From: Diplodia intermedia
Lineage: Eukaryota; Ascomycota; Dothideomycetes; Botryosphaeriales; Botryosphaeriaceae
Assembly: GCA_021495925.1 (NCBI GenBank)
Contig: JAKEKT010000028.1
Location: 248,001 to 312,000, forward strand
DNA: 64,000 nucleotides
Direction of reading: 5' to 3'
Shown piece by piece: positions 53,641 to 64,000 of the stretch. The notes under the pieces were generated by a model, which was not told the origin of the DNA, did no database searches, and was given only the letters and a program-made list of their open reading frames with translations. Each line of letters begins with the position of its first letter. Position 1 is the first letter of the stretch. Both the position numbers and the translations under genes were made by a program.

Positions 53641-56106
53641 CTACCACGTCTCCGGCCCAACCGCCCCGCCCTCGGGAATCTTATAATAACTCTCCCCCCT
53701 CCCGTCCGCTGTATTTGCGTACCCGACCGTCCCCCACCACTTGACGCTCGCGCCGGGATAGCTGACCGCAAAGAAGATGACCAGACCCGCGAGCGCGACG
53801 CTGCTGTCCAACGCCGCGCTGGTCACGTAATTATACTTGGCCCACCAGGCGGCCCTCCGCCGCTTGATCGCCCAGTTGAACACGCTCCCGACCAGGAACC
53901 ACGAGGTGAAGTTGATGCCCGTGGCGGGCGGGATGTTTGCGGTGCCGCCGAGCAGCAGCGGCCACGACGCGCGGGCGACCCAGGTCCGCTTCAGCTGCGG
54001 CCGGGAGCGCAGGAGCGCCCACGTCAGCAGCGGCAGCGTCGCGCCGATCCAGAACATGTGCAGCAGCCCGCTGTACCGCTGGCCCACGGCGTACAGCCGC
54101 GCCGGCCCGACGCCGCCCCACACGACGCTCGCCACGAAGTTGGTTCTCCCCTGCGGACACGTGAACTTGTCCGCCTGGTCCGTCGTGCAGATGCCCGGGA
54201 TGTGGTTGAGGGCCCAGGTGAGGACGCCGGTTTGCACGACGGTGGAGAGCAGGGCCGCGAGCATCTGGCAGGCGAAGGTGACGCGCTTGGGGATCTTGGA
54301 GTAGGTGCCGAGCTTCATGTCGGCGCCGAAGGACATGGCTTGCGAGACGCCCGTGTAGATGAGATACTTGAAGCTGGAGTTGACGATGGGGCGGCCGCGC
54401 ATGAGGAAGCCACTACGTTATCGTTAGTCACAGGGCATGCGCGGCGATAGGGGAAGGGAGAGGGAGAGAGTGAAGAAAACGTACGCTATGATCTCTCCAA
54501 GCGCCCACAGCATGTTGACGTTCTGGTTCGACGTCGCCATGACGATGGACATGGGGATGACGAAGCCCCCCGCCAGCACGAAGGCCAGAAAGATGGCCCA
54601 CACCGGGAAGCCCGTTGCGTACCGCTCGGCCGAGCCAACGGCGATGCCGAAGCAGACGGCGAGGATCGCGGCGTACCACCACTTGGGCACGTCGCGGTAA
54701 CGCTGCATCAGACGCTGGTGGATGTCGTACGTGTTTTGGCCGGTGATGGCCGCGCGGATCTGGTGGCCGTGGAAGAGGATGGTGTAGACGGGCAGGCAGG
54801 TCAGCAGCGCGAAGGCGACGCCGAAGCAGATGGCGAACGAAGTAGGCAGGAAGATTGGCGAGTATGCTCGGTAGGCCTCGTAGTCGAAGACGCCGTTGGA
54901 GTCGATGACGCGGGACATGTTGTAGTCGGCACCACTGAGTCAACGATTAGTAGACAGGCGACACATCTCGGACGCAGAGCACTCACGTGTTATCATAAGC
55001 CGCATTCGCATTTATCTGGAAGTAGCCGGTGTACCAGATGTTTTTGTAGTAGATGATGCACGGCAGGATGGCATAGAAAAAGGCCCAGCCGATGATGACA
55101 TTGACCTGCGCAACGAACGGGCTGACAAGTGGGGAGTTATTGTAGGCGACCTGGGCCCAGTCGAACGTGATTGGAGACCAGCCCAGTCCAGAAATCTGAC
55201 CAAAGAGCTGGTTGGCGACGACATTGTTGGGGGCAATCCAGCAGATCCAAGTGAAGTTGCTGAGGGCGGTGAAGAGGAAGCCAGGACCCCAGTACCACAC
55301 GAACGAGGCGACAAACACGTATATGAAGTAGCGATAGCGGGATATTCTCCAGCCGTCGGCAACGGCGTTCTCCCTCGAGTGCAGCGTGCGGAAGAGAGCC
55401 ATGTTGGCCAGGGTGCTGGGCCAGTACATCTCAGAAGGCTCAACGAAGATTTCCGAGCACAGGCCGGCCATGGCCAGACCGAGGAACTGGGTAGACAGGA
55501 TGGACATGAAGATGTAGCCAGCGGGGGCGTCAATGCCCATGAAGCCCTTTTGCATTTCAATGACATTGGCCATTGTGGCGTACGGGAAGGCCAGGTTGGC
55601 CATGATGGTGATCAAAGTGTGCTCCTACAAGCAATAAGCAAAACCAGCGTGGTCTGGTTGGTTGTTGGATTACCTACTTTGACATTGAAGCGGCGGTCCG
55701 GGTTGAAGCGGCCAATAGGAAGGGTTTTGGCCAGAAAGCAGCCACAGGGATAGCTCACCAATTGGGCAACCAAAGATGTAATCTGCACGCTGGGATAGCG
55801 CAGAGAAAAGAAGATGTTGACGCCGGAGCCCAGCAGCACGAACAAGATGCCCAGGGCCCAGGCTCTGAAGGTGCTGCACGGCATGTCTGGATCGTCCGTG
55901 TTCGGCACCGCGGCCCGGACCTCTTCGATCGGCGAATTCTCTGCCTCGACATCATTGGCCGCCAGCTCGTCCTCGACCGCGTGAAGCCCGTCCAACTTTT
56001 CCGCGTCAGAGCCGCTTTCGCTGTCCCGAGCTCTTTCAATCCCCGCCTCCTCGTCTCTCGTACGCGACTCGTGGGCATTGGTGGCGGGCGGCTGCAGGTC
56101 TGCCAT
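53641..56106 (-). CDS. OPT-family oligopeptide transporter
   Basis: Four exons (56106-55678, 55624-54987, 54934-54485, 54412-53641) give 762 residues. An acidic cytosolic N-terminus (about 85 residues) precedes a dozen or more hydrophobic segments. Family landmarks include LRYPSVQITSLVAQLVSYPC near the first helices, EHTLITIMANLAFPYA at the first splice, SYPGASVKWWGTVGYANTAD near the end, and GTANIPPATGINFTSWFLVG. These plasma-membrane proton symporters import tetra- to hexapeptides and glutathione, or metal chelates; the substrate cannot be read from sequence. Introns are 49-72 nt. The gene diverges from a 2-oxoglutarate oxygenase gene across 607 bp. Confidence 0.92.
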
Positions 56107-56713
56107 GACTGCAGACCCTATGCGGCGCTGACGGGGTCGCTGGTTTTAGGCACGCAGCAATAGCAGGAAAAGAGAGCAGGAAAAAAAATCAGGCGTGGAA
56201 TGATGATCAGCCGACGTTGGAGCGGGAGAGTCATTGTTTTAGCTGAGGCTCTCCAGCCGGAGCTCGCAAACAGCCTAGATCGACGCCTCATATAAGCGTT
56301 GCCATCCCTGGCGCTTGCTCCACCGCTCCTGGCCTGCCGGACGCCGGATACGCGCTTTCGGCATGGCGGCCGCAAAGCATGGTGAGGACTCGATAAGTAC
56401 CGTTGCTTGTGCGGCTGAGGGTGGGGTGCAGGAACCGTGAGAGGCCTCAATGGATCGCTGTGGCCAGTGAGATAAGTAGGGTGGCACCGATAGCGAAGTA
56501 GATATGGGCGAATGAGTGGTGTTGAGAAGAAGTACCCCGCGTCACATCCGACAAGGACCAGAGACCCCACCTTCGCCGGCACCAGCACCACTATCGCACG
56601 ACGCTTCCTTCCCTCAGCAATCCTGCGGCTCGAGCGGAGTTAGGATCAAATAGCTCACATCTTCTGTCCTCCACCTCTGCTCACACAGTCCCCTCCTCTC
56701 CACCGGCTCGAAG
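56107..56713. promoter_or_regulatory. divergent region between the OPT and dioxygenase genes
   Basis: 607 bp between two start codons facing apart, so both promoters lie here. I cannot assign specific factor sites. The arrangement permits joint regulation but does not prove it. Confidence 0.5.
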
Positions 56714-57961
56714 ATGGCCGAGTCTGCAAATTTTCCCGTCATCTCCTTTGCGCCCTTTCTGGACCCAAATGCTCCCGAGTCGGAGCAGATGGCCGTGGCG
56801 CAGAAGCTGTACGATGCCTTCCACACCTACGGCTGGGTCTACCTGAGGGACTTTGGCATCAGCGACGAGGAAGTCGCCAACATGTTTGCCCTGGTAAGTG
56901 CCTTCCTTCTTCGGTAATGGCTCGGTCGCGGAACACCACCTACCATGCATCGCTAGCCCGAAATGCTCGTCATGTTCCGTGAGAATAACACTTCTCAGAG
57001 CAAATCTTACTTCGACCAACCCATCGACGCGAAGCTTGCCAACGCATTGTCCGACCCTGCCGTGAACCAAGGTTACACTGCAGACGGAGCAGAAGTCGGT
57101 GCCAGCAGGAAACCAGACCACAAGGAATGCTACGGTAAGATCCTCATGTTAAAGAGACAAAAGAAAGAGACGGCTCATCAACACACCCACTAAGAATACC
57201 GCCGCTTCAACAACCCCCACGTCCCCGACCCTGCCGCGCTCCCCGACTTCGAACCGCGCCTCCGCATCTTCTACGACAAATGCCACCAGCTCTCCCTCTC
57301 GGTGCTCTCCGCCCTGGCCCTCTCCATCGGCCTGCGCCGCGACTTCTTCGTCCGCCACCTGGCCCGCGCCGACCCGCAGCTGCGCCTGTTGCACTACATG
57401 CCCATACCCGCCGCCACCCTCGCCAACCCGGACGAGCACGCGCGCATCCACGCCCATACTGATTTCGGTAAGTTGACTCTCTCTCCATTCCCCCCCCCTC
57501 CTTTCCTCTTTTCTTCTCCCCACCCCCATCGTTCCCTTTGACCAACAACCCCCAAAGGCCTCTGCACGATCCTCTTCCAAGACGCCACCGGCGGCCTCGA
57601 AGTCGACCCCTTCCACACGGGCGCCTTCCTGCCCGCCACGCCGCTGCCCGGCACCTGCGTCATCAACGTCGCCGACCTGCTGCAGCGCTGGTCCAACGAC
57701 CGCCTGCGCAGCACCCGCCACCGCGTCGTCTCCCCTCCCTCTCCCACCACCACCACCATGCTCCCCGCCCGCTATTCCACCGCCTTCTTCGTCCACCCGA
57801 GCGCCGACACGACGGTGGCCCCCATCGTCATGGACGGAGAGGCCGGCGAGAAGGCGAGGTATGAGGCGGTGAATGCGGGCGAGTGGCGGACGAGGATCAC
57901 GGCGGCGAATTATTCGTTGCCCGTGGAGGCTGCGACGGCTACTGCTGCTGCTGCGTCGTGA
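56714..57961 (+). CDS. 2-oxoglutarate/Fe(II)-dependent dioxygenase
   Basis: Four exons, 56714-56893, 56999-57134, 57195-57467 and 57558-57961, give 330 residues. The N-terminus FPVISFAPFLDPN and AFHTYGWVYLRDFGIS are the usual start of the plant-type DIOX_N region. The iron ligands are visible as His-Thr-Asp in HARIHAHTDFG (about 193-195) and a distal His in RSTRHRVVS (about 250). The 2-oxoglutarate-binding Arg-X-Ser is RYSTAFFVHP (about 267). Such fungal enzymes hydroxylate or desaturate small molecules, including in secondary metabolism. Exon 2 could start at 56957 instead, adding 14 residues. The C-terminal Ala/Thr tail is low complexity. It is divergent from the OPT transporter. Confidence 0.88.
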
Positions 57962-58355
57962 GGAAAGGGGGAAGTGTGTTTGAATGAGAGGGATGTGGGG
58001 GGAAAGAGAGAGAGAGAGAGAAACGATTGGGGGAGGGAGGGAGGGCGGGCGGACCCGGGAGACGAAAACAACGGTTTGTAAATTGGAGGGGAAAATGGTT
58101 GGATTAATCGGTTCTCGTTGTGTTGATATGCAAGAGGGAGGGAGGGAGGATGGAGCGATCCTTAGGTGTGATAGTACGCCGTTGTGTTCACGTGCATACG
58201 ACGTACAGAAAATTTTTGTAGATTTCCTAAACATTGAATTGAACAAACCACATGAATTTTTTTTCTCCTTTCTTCCGCGTCTTCTCTGATAGGTTTTTAT
58301 CTACCTACTCATCCATCATCAAGGCATTTGAAATCTCGGTCTTTCATCTAACCAT
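57962..58355. other. convergent 3' regions of the dioxygenase and ValRS genes
   Basis: 394 bp between two stop codons, with a GA microsatellite (about 58004-58020) and GGGA-rich runs. It should hold two 3' UTRs. No gene seen. Confidence 0.5.
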
Positions 58356-61300
58356 CTACACCTTGGTCTCCTTTAAGCTCTTCTCCAAATCCTGCACCTT
58401 CTTCTCCTCGCTCAGCGGCCTCGCAGGCACCTCGACGAAGACCTTGCTGCCCTTCTCGCTCGTGCTACTCTCCCAGCCCTCGCCGGGCTCCGCGTCGCCC
58501 TCGGCTAGCAGTTTGACCTCGCCGATGGCCTTGCCCGACAGCCACTGCACGCTGACAATGCTGCCGGCCGCCTCCTTGTCGTCGGCCTTGCCGAGCCTGA
58601 CGGCCGCCTTGGCGCCCTTGACGCCGTGCTGGGCGGCAAGACTGCGGGCCGCGGCCGCGGCGTCGAGGATGATCTCGTAGCTGGCCTCGGACGTGGTGTC
58701 GTCCCAGTCGGAACGGTATTGCGGGTAAGCCGCGCGCATGATCGTCTCCGTCTTGTCTTCGGGGCGACGCACCAGGCGCTGCCAGAGCTCCTCGGTGAGG
58801 AAAGGCATGTACGGGTGCAGCATCGTTAGACCGCCCTCGAGCGCCGTGTACAACGTGTTGACGGCGGAGCGACGGGCCTCGGGCGTGCCGTCCTGGATGA
58901 TGGGCTTGGTGTATTCCTACATGACAGTTAGAGCTAGTCACCACTGCGTCATATATCAGCAGCACTTACAATGAAGACGTCGCAAAGATCATCGTGGAAG
59001 TAGTGGTAGGCGATCTGGGTCGACTTGGCAAACTCACGGTCCTCCAGAGCCTTGTTGATGTCTCTGGAGGCGACGCTAAGCCTGTGGAGGATCCAGCGCT
59101 CGGCGAGCGTCTCGTTGCCGGTCTTGTCGGCCGTAGCCGGCGGCACGTAGTCGGCATCGATCTTGCCAAGCACATACTTGGTGGCCTGGTAAACCTTGTT
59201 GCAGAAACGCCTAAAGGCGTGCATGACCTTAACATCGAAGTTGATGTCACCGCCGCCAGTGGTGTACGACACAAGGGAGAAGCGCAGCGCATCGGCACCG
59301 CACTCCGGAATACCCTGAGGGAAAGATGTTTGCTGGTACTTGGTAGCAGTCTTGAGCTCCTTGGGGTCAAGGTTTCCCTCCAGCAGCTTCTCGTGAAGCT
59401 GATTAAGCTGGATACCCTCCATAATGTCCACGGGGTCAATGACATTGCCGAGAGACTTGGACATCTTGCGACCCTCCGAGTCACGGATGAGAGAGTGGCA
59501 GTAGACCTCCCTGAAGGGAACGTTGCCAGTGAGCTTCAGGCCGAAGATGATCATACGGGCGACCCAGAAGAACAGGATGTCCCAACCAGTCTCGAGAATG
59601 CTAGTTGGGTACAGCTTGGCCATGTCGGGAGTCTCGTTGGGCCAGCCGAGGGTGGAGAACGGCCAAAGACCAGACGAGAACCAAGTGTCCAGCACATCCT
59701 CGTCACGTCTCAGGGTGAACTTCTTGCCGGGGAACTTCTTCGCCGCCTTCTCCTGGGCCTCCTCGTCGGTGCGGCCGACAATCCAGTACTGGTCATCCGA
59801 ATCACTGTTCTTCTCGCCTTCGATCTCAACGAAGTAGGCGGGAGCCTGATGACCCCACCACAGCTGTCTCGACAAGCACCAGTCCTGAATGTTCTCGAGC
59901 CACCTGAAGTAGTCAGCCTCAGCAGTTGCAGGCCGAATCTTGATATCGCCGTTGCGGACAGCCGCGATGGCAGGCTCAGCCAGGCTCTTCATGCGCATCC
60001 ACCACTGGGGCTTGACAATTGGCTCGATGACGTCCTTGGTCCTCTGGCAGAGGGGAATCCTCATGGGGTTGTTCTCCTTCTTAACATAGAGGCCAAGCTT
60101 GGTCAGCTCGTCAACAACGGTGTAACGAACATCGAAACGCTTCTGACCAGCGAATTGACCACCGTTCTGATTCAGCAGACCGTCATCGGTAAGCACGTTG
60201 ATGAACTCGAGCTTGTGGCGCTGGCCAAGGGTGAAATCGTTGGGGTCGTGAGCAGGGGTGATCTTGACGGCACCAGTACCGAACTCGGGGTCGACGTAGG
60301 TATCGGCGACGATAGGCAGGAGGCGGTCAACAAAGGGGTGCTTAGCCTTCTTACCGACGAGGTGCTTATAGCGCTTGTCATCGGGGTGGACGGCGATACC
60401 GGAATCACCGAGCATGGTCTCTGGACGAGTAGTGGCGACCTCGATAGTCTCCTCACTGCCCTCAATGGGGTACTTGAAGTGGGTGATCACACCGAACTCG
60501 ACCTTGCGCTCGTAGCCGGGAACGTCGAGGAGAGTACGGCCCTCGATGTCCTTGTTGTCCACCTCCAAGTTCGACAGAGCTGTCCGGAGGGTAGTGCACC
60601 AATTGACGAGACGGTCAGATCTGTAGATGAGACCCTCCTCGTGAAGTCTGACGAAAGTCTCGGTAACGGCCTTGGACAGGTTCTCGTCCATGGTGAAAGC
60701 CTCCCTCGACCAATCGAAAGAGCCACCCATTCTCCTCAGGACATTGTTGATGCGTTGGTGGTAGTCGCCCTTCCATTCCCAAATCCTCTTGACCATCGCC
60801 TGGCGACCAAGGTCGTGCCTGGTCTTCTGTTCTCTCCTCCACAGCATTTTCTCGACAACGCTCTGGGTAGAAATACCAGCGTGATCGCAGCCGGGCAGGT
60901 AGAGGGTGGTCAGACCCTTCATGCGGTTCCATCTGATCATGGTGTCCTGGAGGGCGTTGGCCAGGGCGTGGCCGCAGTGGAGGGCACCAGTGACGTTTGG
61001 TGGGGGCTCAGAGATGACGAAGTAGCCCGCGGGCTTCACGTTGCCATCGGCACCAAACTCGGGCTCGAAGTAGCCCTGCTTCTCCCACCAGTCGTACCAT
61101 GCAGACTCGACAACGGAGGGAACGTAGGCCTTGTGGTACTCGTCATCGAGGGACTTGAGAACTGTGTGGAGTCAGCCACACCAAACTCGCTGTCCTACCA
61201 GGTGGACTCTGACGTACTCTTCTTCTCGCCCTTGGGAGTCTCCTCAACGTACGGCTTCGTCTCCTCCTTGGCGGCGACCTTCTTCTTGGAAGCATTCTTT

Positions 61301-61739
61301 GTGGTGGCAGCAGCCAGCGCCTGCTTCTTGGCCTCCTTCTCTGCGAACTTCTTCGCCTTCTCGGCCTTCTGGCGCTCCTTCTCGACTATATCCGCAAGTC
61401 AGCCCTCGATTCATGAGCTAAAGTACAACCTCGCCAGCATCCGCTACTTCAGCAGGAGCTCGAGTCGAATTGGGTATCCGTACGCTGTTTCGGGGTCTTG
61501 GGCTTCTCGCCCTCCTTCACCTCGCCATCCTTGCCCGGCGCTTGCTGTCCCACAGGGTCCTGCTTCGCCGATTCGGTGACGGCGGCGGCGGTTTCGCTCG
61601 AGACGGGAGGAGGAGGACCGGTGGCGGGGCCGGTCTTCTCGCCCGCTGTATGGTGGCACCATCGTCAGCCAATTTTGCGTAGTGAAGAATTGCAGGCAGG
61701 GAACATACTCGGGTTGTGCGAGGCGTGGTTGAGAGCCAT
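58356..61739 (-). CDS. vas1: valyl-tRNA synthetase
   Basis: Five exons (61739-61709, 61645-61484, 61385-61218, 61161-58970, 58916-58356) give 1037 residues. The N-terminal 120 residues are a Lys/Ala/Glu-rich extension (EKERQKAEKAKKFAEKEAKK) of eukaryotic ValRS. The class I HIGH signature is PPPNVTGALHCGHA, the KMSKS loop is GRKMSKSLGNVIDPVD, and an editing domain lies between them (near TTRPETMLGDSGIAVHPDD). The anticodon-binding helices and a C-terminal coiled segment follow. The enzyme charges tRNA-Val in the cytosol; in yeast one gene also supplies mitochondria. The first exon codes only ten residues. The same frame is open upstream of the ATG and encodes an Arg-rich stretch that may be a mitochondrial presequence. 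Confidence 0.95.
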
Positions 61740-62378
61740 TCTGTAGGCAAATGCGCGTGTAGGACGCAGAGGGCGCGATATGCGGAGAATGGGGCGCCCG
61801 AGAAGCGCGCGCGACAGCGTTTTGAATATTTTGCCCACGGGCAGCAAGTGGGGGAGGGGTAAAGAGCAATGACTGGGTAGCTGTGACTCCAACTTTCTGC
61901 GGGCGCCGCAGCGGGACAATCCCCAGCTTGGCGCCTGCTTTGCTTCGTTTGCAGCCTTAGTCAGCGGTTTTGTGTCTGCCGTCCCCTGTCATACGGCACC
62001 AACGCATTCTTGCTTGTCACAAGCACGCAATCGCCATTGACCTGAGTCATATCCAACGTGTCATAAAGAGTATCGTTGGATTATTGGTATCTACAGCTGC
62101 ACGCAAAAGAAAAGTCACACTCGCCTCCGCCAATGCCCCCGCCGTCGCTTGAATCTCCGCGCTTCATTCCCCCATCGCTCCTGCCGCTGGGTCTTCGTCT
62201 CCCCCGGGAAATACCGAACTGATGTTGTGAGGATCGGAAGGAGGCGGAATGCTCTGGCCGTGGGTCTTCAGTCCTTAGTTCACGCAGCTATCGAGCGATA
62301 CCGAGGTGCCGCATCTTCGGGACTCCAAGCTCCCGAAGATGTAGAAGGTAGTCAATCAAAAGAGGCACGTTTTGTCAA
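61740..62378. promoter_or_regulatory. ValRS leader region and 3' end of CK2 alpha gene
   Basis: 639 bp between the ValRS start and the CK2 alpha stop, both on the minus strand. The ValRS frame stays open without an ATG for about 240 nt upstream of 61739, ending RPILRISRPLRPTRAFAYR before the Met. A CTACAG just before the ATG could instead be a leader-intron acceptor. Confidence 0.5.
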
Positions 62379-63704
62379 TCATGAGGAGCTCGTGTTGTTC
62401 TGCATGCACGCCTGGCGGACTGGGTTGAAGTACGGATGGGCCATGGCCTCCTTGGCGGTAAGACGCTCCTGCTTTAAATTAGGCTGTGTACTGTAAAAAA
62501 CCAGCGTGTTGGGGCTTACCTGGTGGTCGTAACGGAGGAGCTTGTCGAGGAAATCAATGGCATCGTTACTGACGAACCGCTGGTTTTCGGCGTTGATAAA
62601 GCTGTGCCAGCTCTTCTTGGGGAAGCGGCCGAGGATGTCGTCGTACTGAGCATCGAGCTCGATATCGTACTTGTCGAGGTAGTCAAAGAGATCTTCAGTA
62701 CCCAAGACCTTGGCAATCTTGACCAGCTGATCCGAGTTGCTGTTTCCGTGGAAGAAGGGCTCCTTGCGGAAGATCATGGAGGCAAACATGGCACCAAGCG
62801 ACCACATGTCGAGAGAGTAGTCGTACTCCTGGAAGTCGACAAGAAGCTCCGGGCCCTTGAAGTAGCGGGACGCCACACGGACGTTGTACTCAGTGCCGGC
62901 ATGGTAGAACTCAGCGAGACCCCAGTCGATGAGCCTCAGCTAGTGCGAAACGCAAGTCAGCGCGAATCCCAAGAGGCGGAGGTACGGCGGTACTGACCTT
63001 GCGTTTCTCGTGGTCGATCATGACGTTGTGCGGTTTGACGTCTCGGTGCATAATACCCTTGCTGTGGCAGAAGTCCAGGGCCTGTACGCGTCAGCCTTGC
63101 ACTGAAACACAGAGCCGGGACACCCACCTTCAGCAGCTCGAAGATGTAGAAGCGCACGTCGTAGTCCTGGAACTTGGGGTATAGGCTTCTGAAGTCGGTG
63201 TTGTTCACGTATTCGAAGATAAGCGATGGAGTCTTGCTCTGAGCGCGCGGTTAGCCACCGTTACTTTGCGGGCCGGATCATGCGGGTAGAGCGGGAGACA
63301 CGAACCTGGTTGTCACGAACGACGTCCAGCAGAGCGACGATGTTGGGCCCACCGCTGAGGTTCTGCAGAATCTTGATCTCGCGCTTTATCTTCTTCTTCT
63401 TGACAGGCTTGAGGACCTTGATGACACATTTCTGGTAGTTGACGATGTTGATGCCCTCAAACACCTCCGAGTATTTGCCCCGACCTGGTGCGCGGGCGTC
63501 AGCAGGCGTTGCCAGGGAGCGACAGCGAGCGGGGAAGCGTACCGATCTTGCGGACAACCTCGTAGTTCTCGAGAACGCCCCACGAGATGTTGACCGAGTC
63601 GTAGTCCCAGTAGGACCGCGGCATGTTCGCGTTCACATCTGCTCGGGGTCAGCACAGAGCGGAGACGGTCTGGACAGGCACCGACCTGCGTAAACACGCG
63701 CCAT
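62379..63704 (-). CDS. cka1: casein kinase II catalytic subunit alpha
   Basis: Seven exons (63704-63686, 63638-63543, 63484-63306, 63238-63128, 63081-62998, 62939-62520, 62468-62379) give 332 residues, the usual CK2 alpha length. After MARVYADVNANMPRSYWDYD come the Gly loop KIGRGKYSEVFEG and the basic cluster KPVKKKKIKREIKIL, which binds the beta subunit and acidic substrates. The catalytic loop is HRDVKPHNVMID, and the magnesium loop is DWG instead of DFG (LRLIDWGLAEFYH), a CK2 hallmark. CK2 is a constitutive acidophilic Ser/Thr kinase acting in nucleus and cytosol on transcription, ribosome synthesis and the clock. Six introns in 1.3 kb make it the most interrupted gene here; exon 1 is only 19 nt long. 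Confidence 0.96.
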
Positions 63705-64000
63705 GCTGGGCGCCGGGTCTATGTTTTCCACTCGTATTTCCGACACCCTGGCGGTATTTTGGGGGCTCTTGGGAGAGAGGGCGAGCGAGACGAATGCGGC
63801 GAAAACGGCAACGGCGACGGCGAGAGCAGCAGCGGTGGTGGTGCTGGGGGCGCGGGAGCGGGGTGGTTGGGCTACTGCAGGCGGGCTGTGGTTGGAAGTG
63901 GTGGTTGCGGTGGTTTTGATCGCGGGGCCGGGCCTGCGATCGCCGGCATCCTTGTTGCCTGCGGCCTCAGGCCACAACTGGCGCGCCCGCTTGAGTAGTC
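63705..64000. promoter_or_regulatory. upstream region of the CK2 alpha gene
   Basis: The final 296 bp are GC-rich and lie directly upstream of the CK2 alpha start codon, so they should contain its leader and part of its promoter. No other gene can be supported before the window ends. Confidence 0.45.

Noticed and set aside
58994..61579. An 861-codon open frame on the plus strand opposite ValRS
   Set aside because: It is antisense to a clearly identified synthetase with intact HIGH and KMSKS motifs. Its Val/Leu/Glu-rich text mirrors codon bias of the minus-strand gene and shows no family motif.

Overview
The window comes from a filamentous ascomycete nuclear genome (Pezizomycotina; Dothideomycetes is only a guess). 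The evidence is protein-coding genes on both strands, short GT-AG introns mostly of 45-65 nt, GC-rich leaders, and fungal families such as 2EXR, HypA/questin oxidase, Rim15, Lrg1, the AspRS-DUF2156 fusion and OPT transporters. I found no rRNA, convincing tRNA, CRISPR, phage or plasmid feature. Exon coordinates were worked out by hand from splice signals, reading phase and family resemblance. All gene names are from memory of the families; no database search was run.

Layout. 1-2.1 kb: two neighbouring 2EXR-domain proteins on the minus strand, the outer one broken. 3.6-6.9 kb: PTA1/symplekin (-) divergent from the cytochrome oxidase assembly factor COA3 (+). 7.1-10.7 kb: a Dal5-like MFS permease (-) and an FSH1-type serine hydrolase (-). 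10.7-14.4 kb: a gene-empty stretch. 14.5-20.3 kb: the large Rim15-type PAS/kinase/receiver protein (+). 21.4-26.5 kb: RPB4 (-) divergent from the LIM-RhoGAP Lrg1 (+). 27.5-29.6 kb: a HypA/questin-oxidase-like protein (+). 31.8-34.9 kb: an intronless AspRS-DUF2156 fusion, the ergosteryl-aspartate synthase type (ErdS) (+). 35.6-39.1 kb: an E2-binding (HECT-like) protein (+) facing a low-complexity hypothetical protein (-), both packed with triplet repeats. 39.3-40.7 kb: an AT-richer island carrying a complete 555-bp MITE with 65-bp inverted repeats and an 8-bp target duplication. 40.7-46.6 kb: a C2H2 transcription factor (-) divergent from an F-box protein (+). 46.7-50.9 kb: an internally deleted NmrA-like pseudogene, a CorA-like two-helix membrane protein and a TLC-like membrane protein, all (-). 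53.6-58.0 kb: an OPT transporter (-) divergent from a 2-oxoglutarate dioxygenase (+). 58.4-63.7 kb: valyl-tRNA synthetase (-) and casein kinase II alpha (-).

Most genes are unrelated housekeeping or signalling genes rather than one pathway. Themes that recur are translation (ValRS, ErdS), mRNA synthesis and 3' processing (RPB4, PTA1), nutrient and stress signalling (Rim15, CK2, Lrg1) and uptake (MFS, OPT, CorA-like). The observations most worth following are the ErdS fusion with its repeated N-terminal tail, a stop-free arginine-rich leader upstream of the ValRS ATG that looks like a mitochondrial presequence without an AUG, the intact MITE, the decayed NmrA and 2EXR copies, and several introns that could be read through in frame.
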